A DNA stretch of 64,000 nt from MGBC124762 sp048201935 (GCA_048201935.1 DBFBGR010000002.1:134680-198679), one strand, 5' to 3'. Positions 7,284 to 16,304 are shown, counted from the first letter of the stretch. A program made the numbers and translations. Notes: generated from the letters alone by a model not told the origin.

Positions 7284-8150
7284 TTACCCCTTTCCCAGCT
7301 TTTGGTTCAAGATCTCGTAAAAGCTCCGGCCCGTCAGCTTTACAAGCCGGGTCTGGCGCTGAGAGCGGGTGATCTCCACCCGGTCGCCATGCTGGAGCTT
7401 AAAGGCCCGGCCGCCGTCCACGGAGAGATAGGCGGTCTTGCGCCGGTCAAAGCCCATGCGCACGCTGACCAGCCGCCGTGCGTCCAGCACGAAGGCCTTG
7501 GCCTGGAAGGCGTGGGCACAGATGGGAGTTACCACGATGCTCTGGGCGGTGGGCTCCACGATGGGGCCGCCGGCGGACATGGAGTAGGCGGTGGAGCCCG
7601 TGGGCGTGCTGATGATAACGCCGTCTCCAGCGAACTGGGAGATCAGGACCTTGTCGCCGTAGACGGCCAGGTCCACCACCCGGGCCACCGCGCCTTTGGT
7701 GAGCACTGCGTCGTTGAGGGCGGCGTCCCGGAAGACGCTCTTGCCGCCGCGCAGGACCCGAACGTCCAGCATCATGCGGCTCTCCACGGAGTATTCCCCG
7801 GCGGGGAGCTTGGCAAGCTGGGCGAGCTCCGAATGCTCCAGCTCGGCCATAAAGCCCACGCTGCCCATGTTGACCCCCAGGATGGGGACCTTGTACGCCT
7901 CGGCGTCCTTAGCGGCGTGGAGGATGGTGCCGTCGCCGCCAAAGCAAACAAGCGCGTCGGCCTGGGCAAGACCCACCTTCAGCTCAGTGAAGGTCATGTC
8001 CTGGGGCAGCTCTACCCGGCTGCCCTCTTCTAAGGCGAAGGGCAGACACATCAGCACCCGGACCCCCGCCTGCTCCAAAATGCCCTTGGCGGTCTGGGCG
8101 GCCTTAAGGCCCCGGTCACGATAGGGATTGGGACTGAGGACCACCGTCAT
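7284..8150 (-). CDS. nadK: NAD kinase
   Basis: 288-residue ATP-NAD kinase making NADP+. The family motif FGGDGTILHA lies near residues 54-63 and a second conserved glycine-rich stretch TPTGSTAYSMSAGGPIV near 165. ATG 8150 overlaps the tlyA stop by 4 bases (ATGA) with GGAGG 7 bases upstream. A GTG at 8156 is also in frame but too close to the ribosome site. In-operon position between tlyA and argR is conserved in Firmicutes. Confidence 0.95.
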   Translation of the reverse strand: MTVVLSPNPYRDRGLKAAQTAKGILEQAGVRVLMCLPFALEEGSRVELPQDMTFTELKVGLAQADALVCFGGDGTILHAAKDAEAYKVPILGVNMGSVGFMAELEHSELAQLAKLPAGEYSVESRMMLDVRVLRGGKSVFRDAALNDAVLTKGAVARVVDLAVYGDKVLISQFAGDGVIISTPTGSTAYSMSAGGPIVEPTAQSIVVTPICAHAFQAKAFVLDARRLVSVRMGFDRRKTAYLSVDGGRAFKLQHGDRVEITRSQRQTRLVKLTGRSFYEILNQKLGKG

Positions 8151-8956
8151 ACGCACACCTCCTCCAAGACCCGGTGGGACTCCTCCACCAATGCCTTCAG
8201 GTCAAATTCCCCCTCGGGATCGTCTGCTGGGCCCAGAAGGCCCAGGTATTCGATGTTGCCCTCAGGGCCCTTGATGGGTGAAAAGGTCATGGCCTTTACA
8301 GCGAAACCGTTGTCATGGGCGTGGTCAAAAAAGCGCTCCAGGACCTCCAGATGGGTGGCCTTGTCCCGGACCACGCCCTTTTTGCCCACCTTTTCCCGGC
8401 CCGCTTCAAACTGGGGCTTCACCAGGCACACCACCTGGCCGTCCGCCTTCAAGACCCCGCGCAGGGCGGGCAAAATGAGCCGCAGGGAGATGAAGGACAC
8501 GTCCACGCTGGCGAAATCCAGGGCTTCCGGGATCTGTTCCTGGGTGAGATAGCGGGCGTTGGTCCGCTCTAGGGCTACCACACGGGGATCGGTGCGGATC
8601 TTCCAGTCCAGCTTGCCGTAGCCGGTATCCACCGCGTAGACCTTGGCGGCGCCGGTTTGGAGCATACAGTCAGAAAAGCCGCCAGTGGAGGCGCCGATGT
8701 CGGCGCAGAGCTTGCCGGAAAGATCAATATTCCAAAGCTCCATGGCCTTTTCCAGCTTGAGCCCGCCCCGGCTCACATAGGGAATGGCGGGGCCCTTCAC
8801 CTCAATGACGGCAGAATCGTCCACATTTGTGCCCGATTTGGTCACCTTTTGGCCGTTGACCAGCACCAGTCCCGCCATGATGGCGGCCTGGGCCTTCTGG
8901 CGGCTTTCGCACAGGCCCCGCTGGACCAGGGCCACGTCCAGGCGCGTTTTCATCAT
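8147..8956 (-). CDS. tlyA: TlyA family rRNA methyltransferase / hemolysin-like protein
   Basis: 269 residues: an S4 RNA-binding domain (about 1-60, RLDVALVQRGLCESRQKAQA) joined to an FtsJ-like SAM-dependent methyltransferase (about 62-255) with SAM motif CADIGASTGGFSDCML and catalytic-core CLVKPQFEAGREKVG. TlyA proteins 2'-O-methylate 16S/23S rRNA cytidines in some bacteria; older annotations call them hemolysins. Starts are ATGATG at 8951-8956, overlapping the dxs stop (ATGA). It lies between dxs and nadK, as in many clostridia. Confidence 0.9.
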   Translation of the reverse strand: MMKTRLDVALVQRGLCESRQKAQAAIMAGLVLVNGQKVTKSGTNVDDSAVIEVKGPAIPYVSRGGLKLEKAMELWNIDLSGKLCADIGASTGGFSDCMLQTGAAKVYAVDTGYGKLDWKIRTDPRVVALERTNARYLTQEQIPEALDFASVDVSFISLRLILPALRGVLKADGQVVCLVKPQFEAGREKVGKKGVVRDKATHLEVLERFFDHAHDNGFAVKAMTFSPIKGPEGNIEYLGLLGPADDPEGEFDLKALVEESHRVLEEVCV

Positions 8957-10782
8957 GCCTTCAGCGCCTCCTTTGCCCGTTTGGCGATGGTTTCAGCGTC
9001 CAGGCCGCAAAGCTTACGCAGATCGTCCATGCTGCCGTGGGTCACGAAGCCCGAGCCTGTATTGCAGAGGGTCAAGCTATCTACCTTTACACCATGCAAC
9101 GCCAGTTGGGCGGCCAGCTGCTGACCGATGGAGCCCTGAGCGTTGCACTCCTCGGCCACCAGGACCCGGCCCGTGGCGCGGGCGCTGTCCAGGATGGGCT
9201 CCCAGTCCACCGGGGCCAGGGTCTGGAGCTTGAAAACGTCCGCATCCAGGTCCTCCGCGGCGGTCAGAACGGCGTTGGTAGTGGGGCCATAGGTAACAAG
9301 GGTAATGCCTTTACCCTCTTTGAGCCGCAAGGTCTTTTGGCCGTCAAAGGAACCTTGGTAATCCCCTTCCCCACCCCGGGGATAGCGAAGGGCCACCGGC
9401 CCGGAACACTCCTCCAGCGCCCAGGCCAGCATCTCCCGAAGTTCTTGGAAGCAGCCCGGCGCCAGCACGGTCATGCCGGGGATGGAGGTGAGGTAGGCTA
9501 CGTCGAACAGGCCGTGGTGGGTCTCTCCGTCCTCGCCCACCAGGCCCGAGCGGTCCACGGCAAGGACCACGTGGAGACCGCTGATGGCAACGTCGTGGAG
9601 GAGCATATCGTAGCCCCGCTGAAGGAAGCTGGAGTAGACGGCGAAGACAGGGACAGCCCCTTCCTTGGCCATGCCCGCGGCCATAGAGACCCCGTGGCCC
9701 TCGGCGATGCCCACGTCAAAGAACCGCTCGGGGAATTCGGCGGCAAAGCCGTCCAGCCCTGTGCCCGACTGCATGGCGGCGGTGATGGCACAGACCCGGC
9801 TGTCTCCCCGGGCCAGGGCGCAAAGGCTCTGGCCAAAGACGGCGGAATAGTTGGGCTTAGGGGGATTTTTAGGCTCGCCGGTGGCCAGATCAAAGGGACC
9901 AACGCCGTGGAATTTGTCCGGGGCGTCCTCAGCAGGAGTAAAGCCTTTTCCCTTTACAGTCTTGACGTGGAGCAGGACCGGGCCCTCTACCCCTTCCTTG
10001 GCGTAGCGTAGCAGCCGGGTCAGCAGCTTGACGTTGTGGCCGTCCACCGGGCCCAGATAGGTGAAGCCCATGTTCTCAAACATACTGCACGGCAGCAGCG
10101 CGTCCTTGACGGCGGTCTTGACCCGGTGGTTGAATTTGTAGAGCTTTCGGCCCAAACGGTTAGATTTTAGGACCCTTTGGTAGCCCTTTTTGAAGTTTAA
10201 GTACTGGGGTTTCAATCTTTGGCGGGCCAGATACCGGGACATCCCGCCTACGTTTTGAGTGATGGACATGCCGTTGTCGTTCAAGATCACGATCATTCTC
10301 TCGCCGCTTTGCCCGGCGTTAGAGAGCCCCTCATAGGCCAGACCGCCGGTGAGAGCGCCGTCTCCGATCAGGGCCAAAACGCTGTAGTCACAGCCATGTA
10401 AAGTTCTAGCCCTTGCCATGCCTAAAGCCACGGAGACGGAGTTGGAGGCGTGGCCGGCAATGAAAGCGTCGGCGGCGCTCTCGATGGGCTTGGGGAAGCC
10501 CGCCACGCCGCCCAACTGCCGCAGGGTGTCAAAGGCGTGATCGCGGCCAGTGAGGAGCTTGTGGCTATAGCACTGGTGGCCCACGTCGAAGACCAGGCGG
10601 TCCCGCTCCAGGTCAAAGACCCGGTGGATGGCCACGGTGAGCTCCACCGTGCCCAGGCTGGAGGCCAGGTGTCCGCCGGTCTGGGAGACGGTGCGAAGGA
10701 TCGCGCCGCGAAGGGAGGCGCACAGGTCCTGGGCCTGGTCGTCATTGATGGTTTTCATATCCACGCTGTCAAAGGGCTCCAC
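8953..10782 (-). CDS. dxs: 1-deoxy-D-xylulose-5-phosphate synthase
   Basis: About 609 residues; condenses pyruvate and glyceraldehyde-3-phosphate with thiamine diphosphate, the first step of the MEP isoprenoid pathway. Visible: SQTGGHLASSLGTVELTVA, FDVGHQCYSHKLLTG, the ThDP/Mg motif GDGALTGGLAYEGLSNAG, then the pyrimidine-binding and transketolase C-terminal domains (DRSGLVGEDGETHHG). The N-terminus is short. I favour GTG 10782 with AGGTGA just upstream; GTG 10791 and ATG 10758 are alternatives. Directly upstream lies ispA, so supply and elongation of isoprene units are coupled. Confidence 0.95.
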   Translation of the reverse strand: MEPFDSVDMKTINDDQAQDLCASLRGAILRTVSQTGGHLASSLGTVELTVAIHRVFDLERDRLVFDVGHQCYSHKLLTGRDHAFDTLRQLGGVAGFPKPIESAADAFIAGHASNSVSVALGMARARTLHGCDYSVLALIGDGALTGGLAYEGLSNAGQSGERMIVILNDNGMSITQNVGGMSRYLARQRLKPQYLNFKKGYQRVLKSNRLGRKLYKFNHRVKTAVKDALLPCSMFENMGFTYLGPVDGHNVKLLTRLLRYAKEGVEGPVLLHVKTVKGKGFTPAEDAPDKFHGVGPFDLATGEPKNPPKPNYSAVFGQSLCALARGDSRVCAITAAMQSGTGLDGFAAEFPERFFDVGIAEGHGVSMAAGMAKEGAVPVFAVYSSFLQRGYDMLLHDVAISGLHVVLAVDRSGLVGEDGETHHGLFDVAYLTSIPGMTVLAPGCFQELREMLAWALEECSGPVALRYPRGGEGDYQGSFDGQKTLRLKEGKGITLVTYGPTTNAVLTAAEDLDADVFKLQTLAPVDWEPILDSARATGRVLVAEECNAQGSIGQQLAAQLALHGVKVDSLTLCNTGSGFVTHGSMDDLRKLCGLDAETIAKRAKEALKA

Positions 10783-10815
10783 GGCGTTCACCTGCCTTTC
10801 GTTATCAAAGTCAGT

Positions 10816-11691
10816 TTAGCTGTTTCTCTGGGCCAGCTCCTGGGCCAGATGTTGGAGAAAGTCCGCATCGGAGAAGCCGTCCAGAGCCTGGGCCGCCTGA
10901 CGGCTCAGCTCTATCACCCAGCGCTGGCACTCCTCAAGGCCCAAAAGGGTCACGAAAGTGGTCTTGTGGCTGGCCTGGTCGGAGCCAATGGGCTTGCCCA
11001 GGGCTTGCTGGGTAGCAGTAACATCCAAAATGTCGTCTCGGACCTGGAAGGCCAGGCCCAAAGCGTCGGCATAGCGGTCCACCGCCTGGACGGCGGCGGG
11101 GTCGGCATTGGCGGCAATACAACCCATATGGGCCGCGCAACGGATCAGTGCGCCCGTCTTGAGCCGCTGGAGCCGCTCCACCGTGGGCCGGTCCAACGCC
11201 CTGCTCTCCCCTACCATATCCAACACCTGTCCGCCGATCATTCCCGCGGGTCCGGCGGCCCGGGACAGGGCGGAGACCGCCTGGAGCCGCTGATGCTCAG
11301 ATAGCTCCGCCGCTCCGGAAATGACCGCAAAGGCGGCGGTCAAAAGGCCGTCTCCAGCCAAAATGGCGGTGGCCTCGCCGTAGACCTTGTGGCTGGTGGG
11401 CTTGCCCCGGCGCAGGTCGTCGTTGTCCATGGCGGGCAGGTCGTCATGGATGAGGGAATAGGTGTGGACCATCTCCACCGCGCAGGCCAAGGGCAAAACG
11501 GCCTCTGTTTCCCCGCCACAAAGACGGCAGACTTCGATGGCCAGCACCGGACGCAGACGCTTGCCACCGCCCAAAAGGCTGTATTCCATAGCCTCGACGA
11601 TGTTTTCGATGGCCGGGATGCCGGCAAAGACACGGCCCAGGGCCGCCTCTACCAGGGCTGCGTCGGCCTTCATACGCGCTTGCCGATCCAC
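10816..11691 (-). CDS. ispA: Polyprenyl (farnesyl/geranylgeranyl) diphosphate synthase
   Basis: 291-residue all-helical prenyl transferase adding IPP to allylic diphosphates. The first aspartate-rich motif HDDLPAMDNDDLRRG (near residue 83) and the second FQVRDDILD (near 216) bind Mg-diphosphate. The two residues before the first DDxxD, which set chain length, are LIH, common in FPP synthases of bacteria. GTG 11691 has GGGGAGG 9 bases upstream and sits 4 bases after the xseB stop; an in-frame TTG at 11712 overlaps xseB. Product length is not certain. Confidence 0.92.
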   Translation of the reverse strand: MDRQARMKADAALVEAALGRVFAGIPAIENIVEAMEYSLLGGGKRLRPVLAIEVCRLCGGETEAVLPLACAVEMVHTYSLIHDDLPAMDNDDLRRGKPTSHKVYGEATAILAGDGLLTAAFAVISGAAELSEHQRLQAVSALSRAAGPAGMIGGQVLDMVGESRALDRPTVERLQRLKTGALIRCAAHMGCIAANADPAAVQAVDRYADALGLAFQVRDDILDVTATQQALGKPIGSDQASHKTTFVTLLGLEECQRWVIELSRQAAQALDGFSDADFLQHLAQELAQRNS

Positions 11692-11695
11692 AGCG

Positions 11696-11929
11696 TCAGT
11701 CCTCCCCTTCAAAGGGCACCTCCTGGAGCTGGCCGTCGGCGGCTTTGGCGATCTTGGTCACCTGCTGCTCGGCCTTGTCCAGCAAGAGGGCGCACTGCTT
11801 GAGCAGCTCCGTGCCCTCGGAAAAGAGGGCCAGGGACTGCTCCAGCGGCGCTTCGCCACGCTCCATGGCGGTGACGATCTGCTCCAAACGGGCCATAGCC
11901 TCTTCAAAGGTGGGTTTTTTGGTTGCCAT
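11696..11929 (-). CDS. xseB: Exodeoxyribonuclease VII small subunit
   Basis: 77-residue, mostly helical XseB (family pattern FEEAMARLEQIVTAMERGE and LEQSLALFSEG). It binds several-fold to XseA to form exonuclease VII, which degrades single-stranded DNA. ATG 11929 is just past the xseA stop (11935); an in-frame GTG/ATG-like codon at 11956 would overlap xseA and adds residues not seen in the family. It lies directly downstream of xseA in the same operon. Confidence 0.95.
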   Translation of the reverse strand: MATKKPTFEEAMARLEQIVTAMERGEAPLEQSLALFSEGTELLKQCALLLDKAEQQVTKIAKAADGQLQEVPFEGED

Positions 11930-11934
11930 ATGCT

Positions 11935-13131
11935 TCACCCTTTCTCCACCCGGCATGGGACGCTGCCGTCTCGCAGCCGGAGGGTAAATGTCTCTTGTTT
12001 TTTCAGGGCCTTGGCGGTGGGGATGACCTGGCCGTCCTCAGTTTGAGGAATGGCGTAGCCCCGGCCCAGGACCTTCAGCGGGCTCAGCGCGTCCAGTTTG
12101 CCGCCAATGGCAGCAAAGCGGGCACGTTCCTCTGCCAAACGCTCCTTCAGCGCCGAGACCAGCCTCTCGCTTTGGCGGTCCAGGGCCTGGCGGCGGTCGG
12201 TCACCAGGTTCATAGGGTCGCTGAGACAACGGCTCTGGGCGTAGTGGCGCAGCCGCTCCCGGCCCAGGGAAAGCTCCCGCTGGGCCCGCTGGGCCAGCCG
12301 AGCCTGGGTCTGGGACAACCAAGCATAGACCTCATTTTGGTCTGGAACGGCCAGCTCCGCGGCGTTGGAGGGCGTGGCGGCCCGGAGGTCGGCCACATAG
12401 TCGGCGATGGTCACGTCGGGCTCGTGGCCCACGGCGGAGATAACGGGAATGCTTGACGCATAGATGGTCCGGGCCAGGTTTTCGTCGTTGAAGCACCACA
12501 GGTCCTCCATGGACCCGCCGCCCCGGCCGGTGATGATGAGGTCGGCAAGGTTCACGGCGTTGGCGTATTCGATGGCACGGCTGAGCTCCCCGGCGGCCTC
12601 CACGCCCTGGACCCGGACGGGTAGGACGCAGACCTGGGCCATAGGCCAGCGGGCCTCCAGGATGCGCAGCATATCCCGCACGGCGGCCCCCTTCGACGAT
12701 GTGATCAGGGCGATCTTTCTGGGATAGGCCGGGATGGGCTTTTTACGCGCGGGGTCGAAGAGGCCCTCCGCTTCCAGCTTGGCCTTGAGCTGCTCAAAGG
12801 CGGCGTGGAGGTCGCCCACGCCGTCGGGCATCATGGCGGAGACGTAGAGCTGGTAAATTCCTCGTTCGGGATAGCAACTGACCCGACCTAAAGCCACTAT
12901 TGTCATGCCGACCTGAGGGCGAAAGCGCAACTGACTTGCGTGGCTTCTGAACATCACACAGGGCAAAACAGCGGACTTATCCTTCAAAGTAAAAAAGTGA
13001 TGGCCGGTATTGTGCATTGTATAGTTTGATATTTCGCCCCGAACGGTAACGGCGGCCAGACCCGGGTCGGCGTCCACCAGGTCCTTGATGTACTCGTTGA
13101 GGGCGGTGACAGTGTAGATGTAGTTATCCAT
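11935..13131 (-). CDS. xseA: Exodeoxyribonuclease VII large subunit
   Basis: 398-residue nuclease subunit. An N-terminal OB-fold (about 5-100: VTVRGEISNYTMHNTGHHFFTLKD) is followed by the catalytic domain with KIALITSSKGAAVRDML, IITGRGGGSMEDLWCFNDE and the ISAVGHEPDVTIADYVADLRA signature, then a helical tail that binds XseB. ATG 13131 is preceded by GGAGG and overlaps the previous gene by 8 bases. Acts in single-strand DNA degradation during repair. Confidence 0.95.
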   Translation of the reverse strand: MDNYIYTVTALNEYIKDLVDADPGLAAVTVRGEISNYTMHNTGHHFFTLKDKSAVLPCVMFRSHASQLRFRPQVGMTIVALGRVSCYPERGIYQLYVSAMMPDGVGDLHAAFEQLKAKLEAEGLFDPARKKPIPAYPRKIALITSSKGAAVRDMLRILEARWPMAQVCVLPVRVQGVEAAGELSRAIEYANAVNLADLIITGRGGGSMEDLWCFNDENLARTIYASSIPVISAVGHEPDVTIADYVADLRAATPSNAAELAVPDQNEVYAWLSQTQARLAQRAQRELSLGRERLRHYAQSRCLSDPMNLVTDRRQALDRQSERLVSALKERLAEERARFAAIGGKLDALSPLKVLGRGYAIPQTEDGQVIPTAKALKKQETFTLRLRDGSVPCRVEKG

Positions 13132-14062
13132 GGAGAGCCTCCAAAGCCCGATATGTCAGGATGGCTACGCCCATGGCATTGTCCGAGGCGTATTCCGGCG
13201 CGGAAAAGACCGCCTGACAGAGCTCGGTGAGCTGATGGCGCAGTCTTGTGTTGGAGGCTACGCCCCCCGAACACAGTACCGGGCAGCCGGGGTAGGCGTT
13301 CTGCGCCGCGGCGGTGACCCGGACCAGCACATGGCAAAGGGTGTCCAGCACGAAGCGGGCGATCTCCGCCCTCTCCTCTCCCCTCTCGACCAGGGCCTTG
13401 ACCTGGTTTTCCATGCCCGATAGGGAGAAGGAAAGGCTGTTTGTTTTCACGGTAAAGGGCTTCAACGTACCGCCGGACTCCTGGGCCAGAGCGTCCAGCG
13501 CCTTGCCCGCGGGGAAGTCCAGACCCAGCAGGGCCCCGGTCCGGTCGATGAGCTGGCCGGCGGAGATGTCGCAGGTGCCGCCGATGGTCTCGGCGGTGAT
13601 GGCAACGCCTTGGGGCTTGACGTATAAGAGCTCGGTGGTGCCGCCGGAGAGGTGCCAGGCCAGGAAGGGACGCTCCAGCAGCTCCATATGCCCCGCGCTC
13701 CAGGCCGCGGCGGCCAGGTGGCCCTGCTGGTGGCTCCAGGAGAAGCAGGGCACGCCCAGGGCCTGGGCGGTCACTTGGGCTTGGGACGACCCTGCCAGAA
13801 AACAGGGCATATAGGACCCCTCCGCCTCCCGGGGCGCGACGCTGGCGCCTACGGCGGCGGTCTGACCGGGGCCTTGGTCGAAGAGGGCCTGGGTCAGCTC
13901 GGGCAGACGCTTGACGTGCTGGAAAAGGGCCTCCTGCTGGCGAAGGCCCAGAACCCCCTGGGGCACGTCCAGCAGTCTGCGGCTGTGGAACTGCTTTTCC
14001 GGGGAAAACCAGGCCACGGAGGTGGTGTAATTGCTGGTGTCAAAGGCCAGAGCGCCTGTCAT
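13124..14062 (-). CDS. TsaD/Kae1-family paralogue (peptidase M22-like)
   Basis: 312-residue ASKHA-fold protein related to TsaD, the tRNA threonylcarbamoyl transferase. Metal-site residues match TsaD: H111 and H115 (SHQQGHL) and D294 (ASDNAMG). However, the usual SGGHT motif reads LSGGTTEL, with Thr at position 142 in place of His, and the protein is shorter than true TsaD. Such paralogues lie between nusB and xseA in several clostridia. Whether it modifies tRNA, or binds nucleotide for another role, cannot be told here. It overlaps nusB (ATGA) and xseA (8 bases). A canonical tsaD is expected elsewhere. Confidence 0.8.
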   Translation of the reverse strand: MTGALAFDTSNYTTSVAWFSPEKQFHSRRLLDVPQGVLGLRQQEALFQHVKRLPELTQALFDQGPGQTAAVGASVAPREAEGSYMPCFLAGSSQAQVTAQALGVPCFSWSHQQGHLAAAAWSAGHMELLERPFLAWHLSGGTTELLYVKPQGVAITAETIGGTCDISAGQLIDRTGALLGLDFPAGKALDALAQESGGTLKPFTVKTNSLSFSLSGMENQVKALVERGEERAEIARFVLDTLCHVLVRVTAAAQNAYPGCPVLCSGGVASNTRLRHQLTELCQAVFSAPEYASDNAMGVAILTYRALEALHG

Positions 14063-14535
14063 TGGCCGCTCTCCCCTTCCTCCGGGTCCTGGCCGGTGCG
14101 CTGGCGGACAAAGGTGCCCAGAATGCCGTTGATAAAGGCGCAGGCTTCGGTGGGCTCGTAGCCCTTGGCGATCTCCACTGCCTCGTTGATGGAGGCGGAG
14201 GTGGGCACGTCGTCCATGTAGAGGATCTCATACATGGAGCAGCGCATGATGGCCACGGCCACCCGGTCGATGCGGGAAAAACGCCAGTTCTGGGCGTATT
14301 CCTCAATGTAGCTGTCCAGCTCGGCGGCGTGCTGATACACCCCTTTGACCAGCGTTTCTATGTATTCCTTCTGCTTGGCGTTGGGGAACTGGGCGTAGAG
14401 CGGCTCCTCCTCGCCCAGGCGGGAAAAGGCCTCGGGGGTGAGGAATTCCTCCAGAAGGCTCTGGGCGCTCTGGTTGGAAAAGCTCAGCTCGAAGATAAAG
14501 TGGACCGCGATCTCTCTGGCGTTGGTGCGTGTCAT
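14059..14535 (-). CDS. nusB: Transcription antitermination factor NusB
   Basis: 158-residue all-helical NusB, which with NusE (S10) binds boxA RNA to support rRNA antitermination. Family features include TRTNAREIAVHFIFEL at the start and the C-terminal block PTSASINEAVEIAKGYEPTEACAFINGIL. ATG 14535 has GGGAGG about 9 bases upstream; the frame stays open to 14652 but that upstream part is promoter DNA. First gene of the long nusB-recN operon. Confidence 0.95.
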   Translation of the reverse strand: MTRTNAREIAVHFIFELSFSNQSAQSLLEEFLTPEAFSRLGEEEPLYAQFPNAKQKEYIETLVKGVYQHAAELDSYIEEYAQNWRFSRIDRVAVAIMRCSMYEILYMDDVPTSASINEAVEIAKGYEPTEACAFINGILGTFVRQRTGQDPEEGESGQ

Positions 14536-14589
14536 ATGTGTGGACCTCCCCAGCGGTACAAAACGATACTTGTCCAGGATATATCTTGT

Positions 14590-14618
14590 ATTATATACAA
14601 TCTCTGCATAAAAATAAA
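14590..14618 (-). promoter_or_regulatory. Candidate promoter of the nusB-recN operon
   Basis: Consensus -10 TATAAT on the minus strand (14590-14595) with a weak -35 TTTATT (14613-14618) at 17 bases. A small GC hairpin (14619-14632) followed by a T-rich stretch overlaps the -35 side and may be a second terminator for the gene upstream. Confidence 0.55.
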
Positions 14619-14657
14619 CCCCCAAACGGGGGAAATTTTTCAAGGGGCGCAAGGGGC

Positions 14658-14690
14658 AAAAAAGTTGCCGGAGCGCTGTGCTCCGGCAAC
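14658..14690 (-). terminator. Terminator of the Asp23 gene
   Basis: Perfect 10-base stem GTTGCCGGAG (14664-14673) / CTCCGGCAAC (14681-14690) with a 7-base loop, followed on the minus strand by TTTTTT. Starts about 20 bases after the Asp23 stop codon. Confidence 0.92.
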
Positions 14691-14708
14691 CTTGGCTGGC
14701 GGTGAGGA

Positions 14709-15098
14709 TTATTTGGCCTGGGGCTTGCGCTCCCGGCGAAAGCTGATGCCGGCGACCTGGATATTCACCCGGCTGACGGTCATGCCGCTGGTGTTGCTGA
14801 CGGCAGTCATCACGGCCTCCTGGACCTTTTTGGCCACGTCGGGGATGGCATAGCCGTATTGGATGAGGATGGAGATGTCCACGGTGACCTCGCCGCCCGT
14901 CACAGCCAGGCGAACGCCCTTGGAGTAGACCTTCCGGCCCATCAGCTCAGCGATGTCGGAGCTGAGATTGGCGGCCAGAGAGCTGACCCCTTCTACCTCC
15001 ATGGCGGCAGAGGCGGCCACCACGGCCAGGACCTCGTCGGCAATGTTGATGGTGCCCATCTCGTCGGGATAGGAGATATATTCTCTGGTTTCGCTCAT
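14709..15098 (-). CDS. Asp23/Gls24 family envelope stress response protein
   Basis: 129-residue member of the Asp23 (DUF322) family: GTINIADEVLAVVAASAAMEVEGV near the start and the conserved VDISILIQYGYAIPDVAKKVQ block. These small proteins associate with the membrane or envelope; their biochemical role is not settled. A Lys/Arg-rich tail ends the protein. ATG 15098 follows GGGAG. It has its own promoter (15155-15182) and terminator (14658-14690), so it is a single-gene unit just before nusB, a common clostridial order. Confidence 0.92.
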   Translation of the reverse strand: MSETREYISYPDEMGTINIADEVLAVVAASAAMEVEGVSSLAANLSSDIAELMGRKVYSKGVRLAVTGGEVTVDISILIQYGYAIPDVAKKVQEAVMTAVSNTSGMTVSRVNIQVAGISFRRERKPQAK

Positions 15099-15154
15099 AT
15101 GCAACGCTCCCTTTCAAAGGGGCCTTGGTGGCCCATTGCGGTTCCTTAGTTTGT

Positions 15155-15182
15155 ATTATACCATAAAATCTGGAATTGACAA
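15155..15182 (-). promoter_or_regulatory. Promoter of the Asp23 gene
   Basis: Minus strand TTGTCA (15177-15182), 16-base spacer, TATAAT (15155-15160), with TGG directly before the -10 (extended -10). Confidence 0.8.
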
Positions 15183-15200
15183 TGGGCTTTTGCAGTTTTT

Positions 15201-16304
15201 TTAAGGCCGGTCCAGGAATCGGACGATCCCCTGGGCCACACCCTGGGCCACCCGGGTCTGATAGGCGTCGTCTCGGAGCCGCGCAAGCTCCGCAGGGCAG
15301 GTCATAAAGCCCGTCTCCACCAGCACCGCGGGCATATCGCTTTCGCGCAAAACCACAAAGTTGGCGCTGTCGATGCCCCGGTCGATGGCACCGGTGGCGG
15401 TAGCCGTGGTGGTCTGGATGGACTGGGCCAGGGCCGCGCCCTGGGCGCTTTGGGGATAATGGTAGACGTAGAGCCCCTGAAAATCGGCGTTTTGCTCCGC
15501 GGCGTTGCAGTGGATGCTGACGAAGAGGTCGGCGTTCATGGCGTTGGCGCGGTAAGCTCGGTCATAGAGGCCCACGTCCATGTCGGCGTCCCGGGTCATC
15601 ACCGTGTTGTAGCCCAGGGCGGTCAAAATATCCCGGAGCTTGCGGGCCATGGCCAGATTCAGCGCCTTCTCCTCCGCCCCGCCATAGACCGCGCCGGTGG
15701 CGGAGCCGCCGTGACCCGCGTCAATGGCGATGAGGTAGCGGCCGGGGTCTTGGGGCCTGTCAAGGCCCGCCAGCAGAGGCGATATGTAGCCTTGCGAGAA
15801 GACAAAGGCGGTGTAGCTGCCCTGGTCCCAGCCCACCCGGCAGCCCAGGGCCTCGGAGAAAAAGCGCAGGGGCGCCATGGTGTAGCCCTGGCCCTGGTAG
15901 GAGACCATAGCGGCCGGCACGCCGCCGGGCATGGGCACGCTCTGGCCGTTGACCATCGCGCTGGACGCGCCCAGGGTCAGCTCGATGACGGTCTCCCCTT
16001 TGGTGAGGCGCACCTGGGCGGCCCGGTCCGGTAGCCACTCCACCGTCACGCCCAGGGCCTCCGCCAACAGACGAAGGGGCGCCAGCGTCCGGCCCTCTAC
16101 GATAACGGCGGGCATCTCGCCGGAGATGGCCCTGCCGTCCAGGCGAAGGGTCACCTTGTCCAGAAACTGGGCCGGGCCGGGGGTATCGGCGGTATAGTCG
16201 TAGACCGAGGCGGTCAGCGTGCCATTGGGCGCAGCGGCCTGGGCTGCGGGCAGGTTGCAAAACAGCAGGGCCAGGATAAGTATAAGGGGCAGAAAGCGGC
16301 GCAT
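15201..16304 (-). CDS. N-acetylmuramoyl-L-alanine amidase with copper-amine-oxidase-like N-domain
   Basis: 367 residues: a Sec signal peptide (about 1-24, ending AQA-AAP), a copper amine oxidase N-like domain (PF07833 type, about 45-170, with repeated GRTLAPLRLLAEALG and GYTMAPLRFFSEALG units), and an Amidase_3 zinc domain (about 190-365: LIAIDAGHGGSATGA, SIHCNAAEQ, VLVETGFM). It cleaves the bond between MurNAc and the peptide stem outside the membrane. The N-domain probably helps wall binding. ATG 16304 has GAGG upstream and its own promoter. A role in cell separation or sporulation is possible but not shown. Confidence 0.92.
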   Translation of the reverse strand: MRRFLPLILILALLFCNLPAAQAAAPNGTLTASVYDYTADTPGPAQFLDKVTLRLDGRAISGEMPAVIVEGRTLAPLRLLAEALGVTVEWLPDRAAQVRLTKGETVIELTLGASSAMVNGQSVPMPGGVPAAMVSYQGQGYTMAPLRFFSEALGCRVGWDQGSYTAFVFSQGYISPLLAGLDRPQDPGRYLIAIDAGHGGSATGAVYGGAEEKALNLAMARKLRDILTALGYNTVMTRDADMDVGLYDRAYRANAMNADLFVSIHCNAAEQNADFQGLYVYHYPQSAQGAALAQSIQTTTATATGAIDRGIDSANFVVLRESDMPAVLVETGFMTCPAELARLRDDAYQTRVAQGVAQGIVRFLDRP

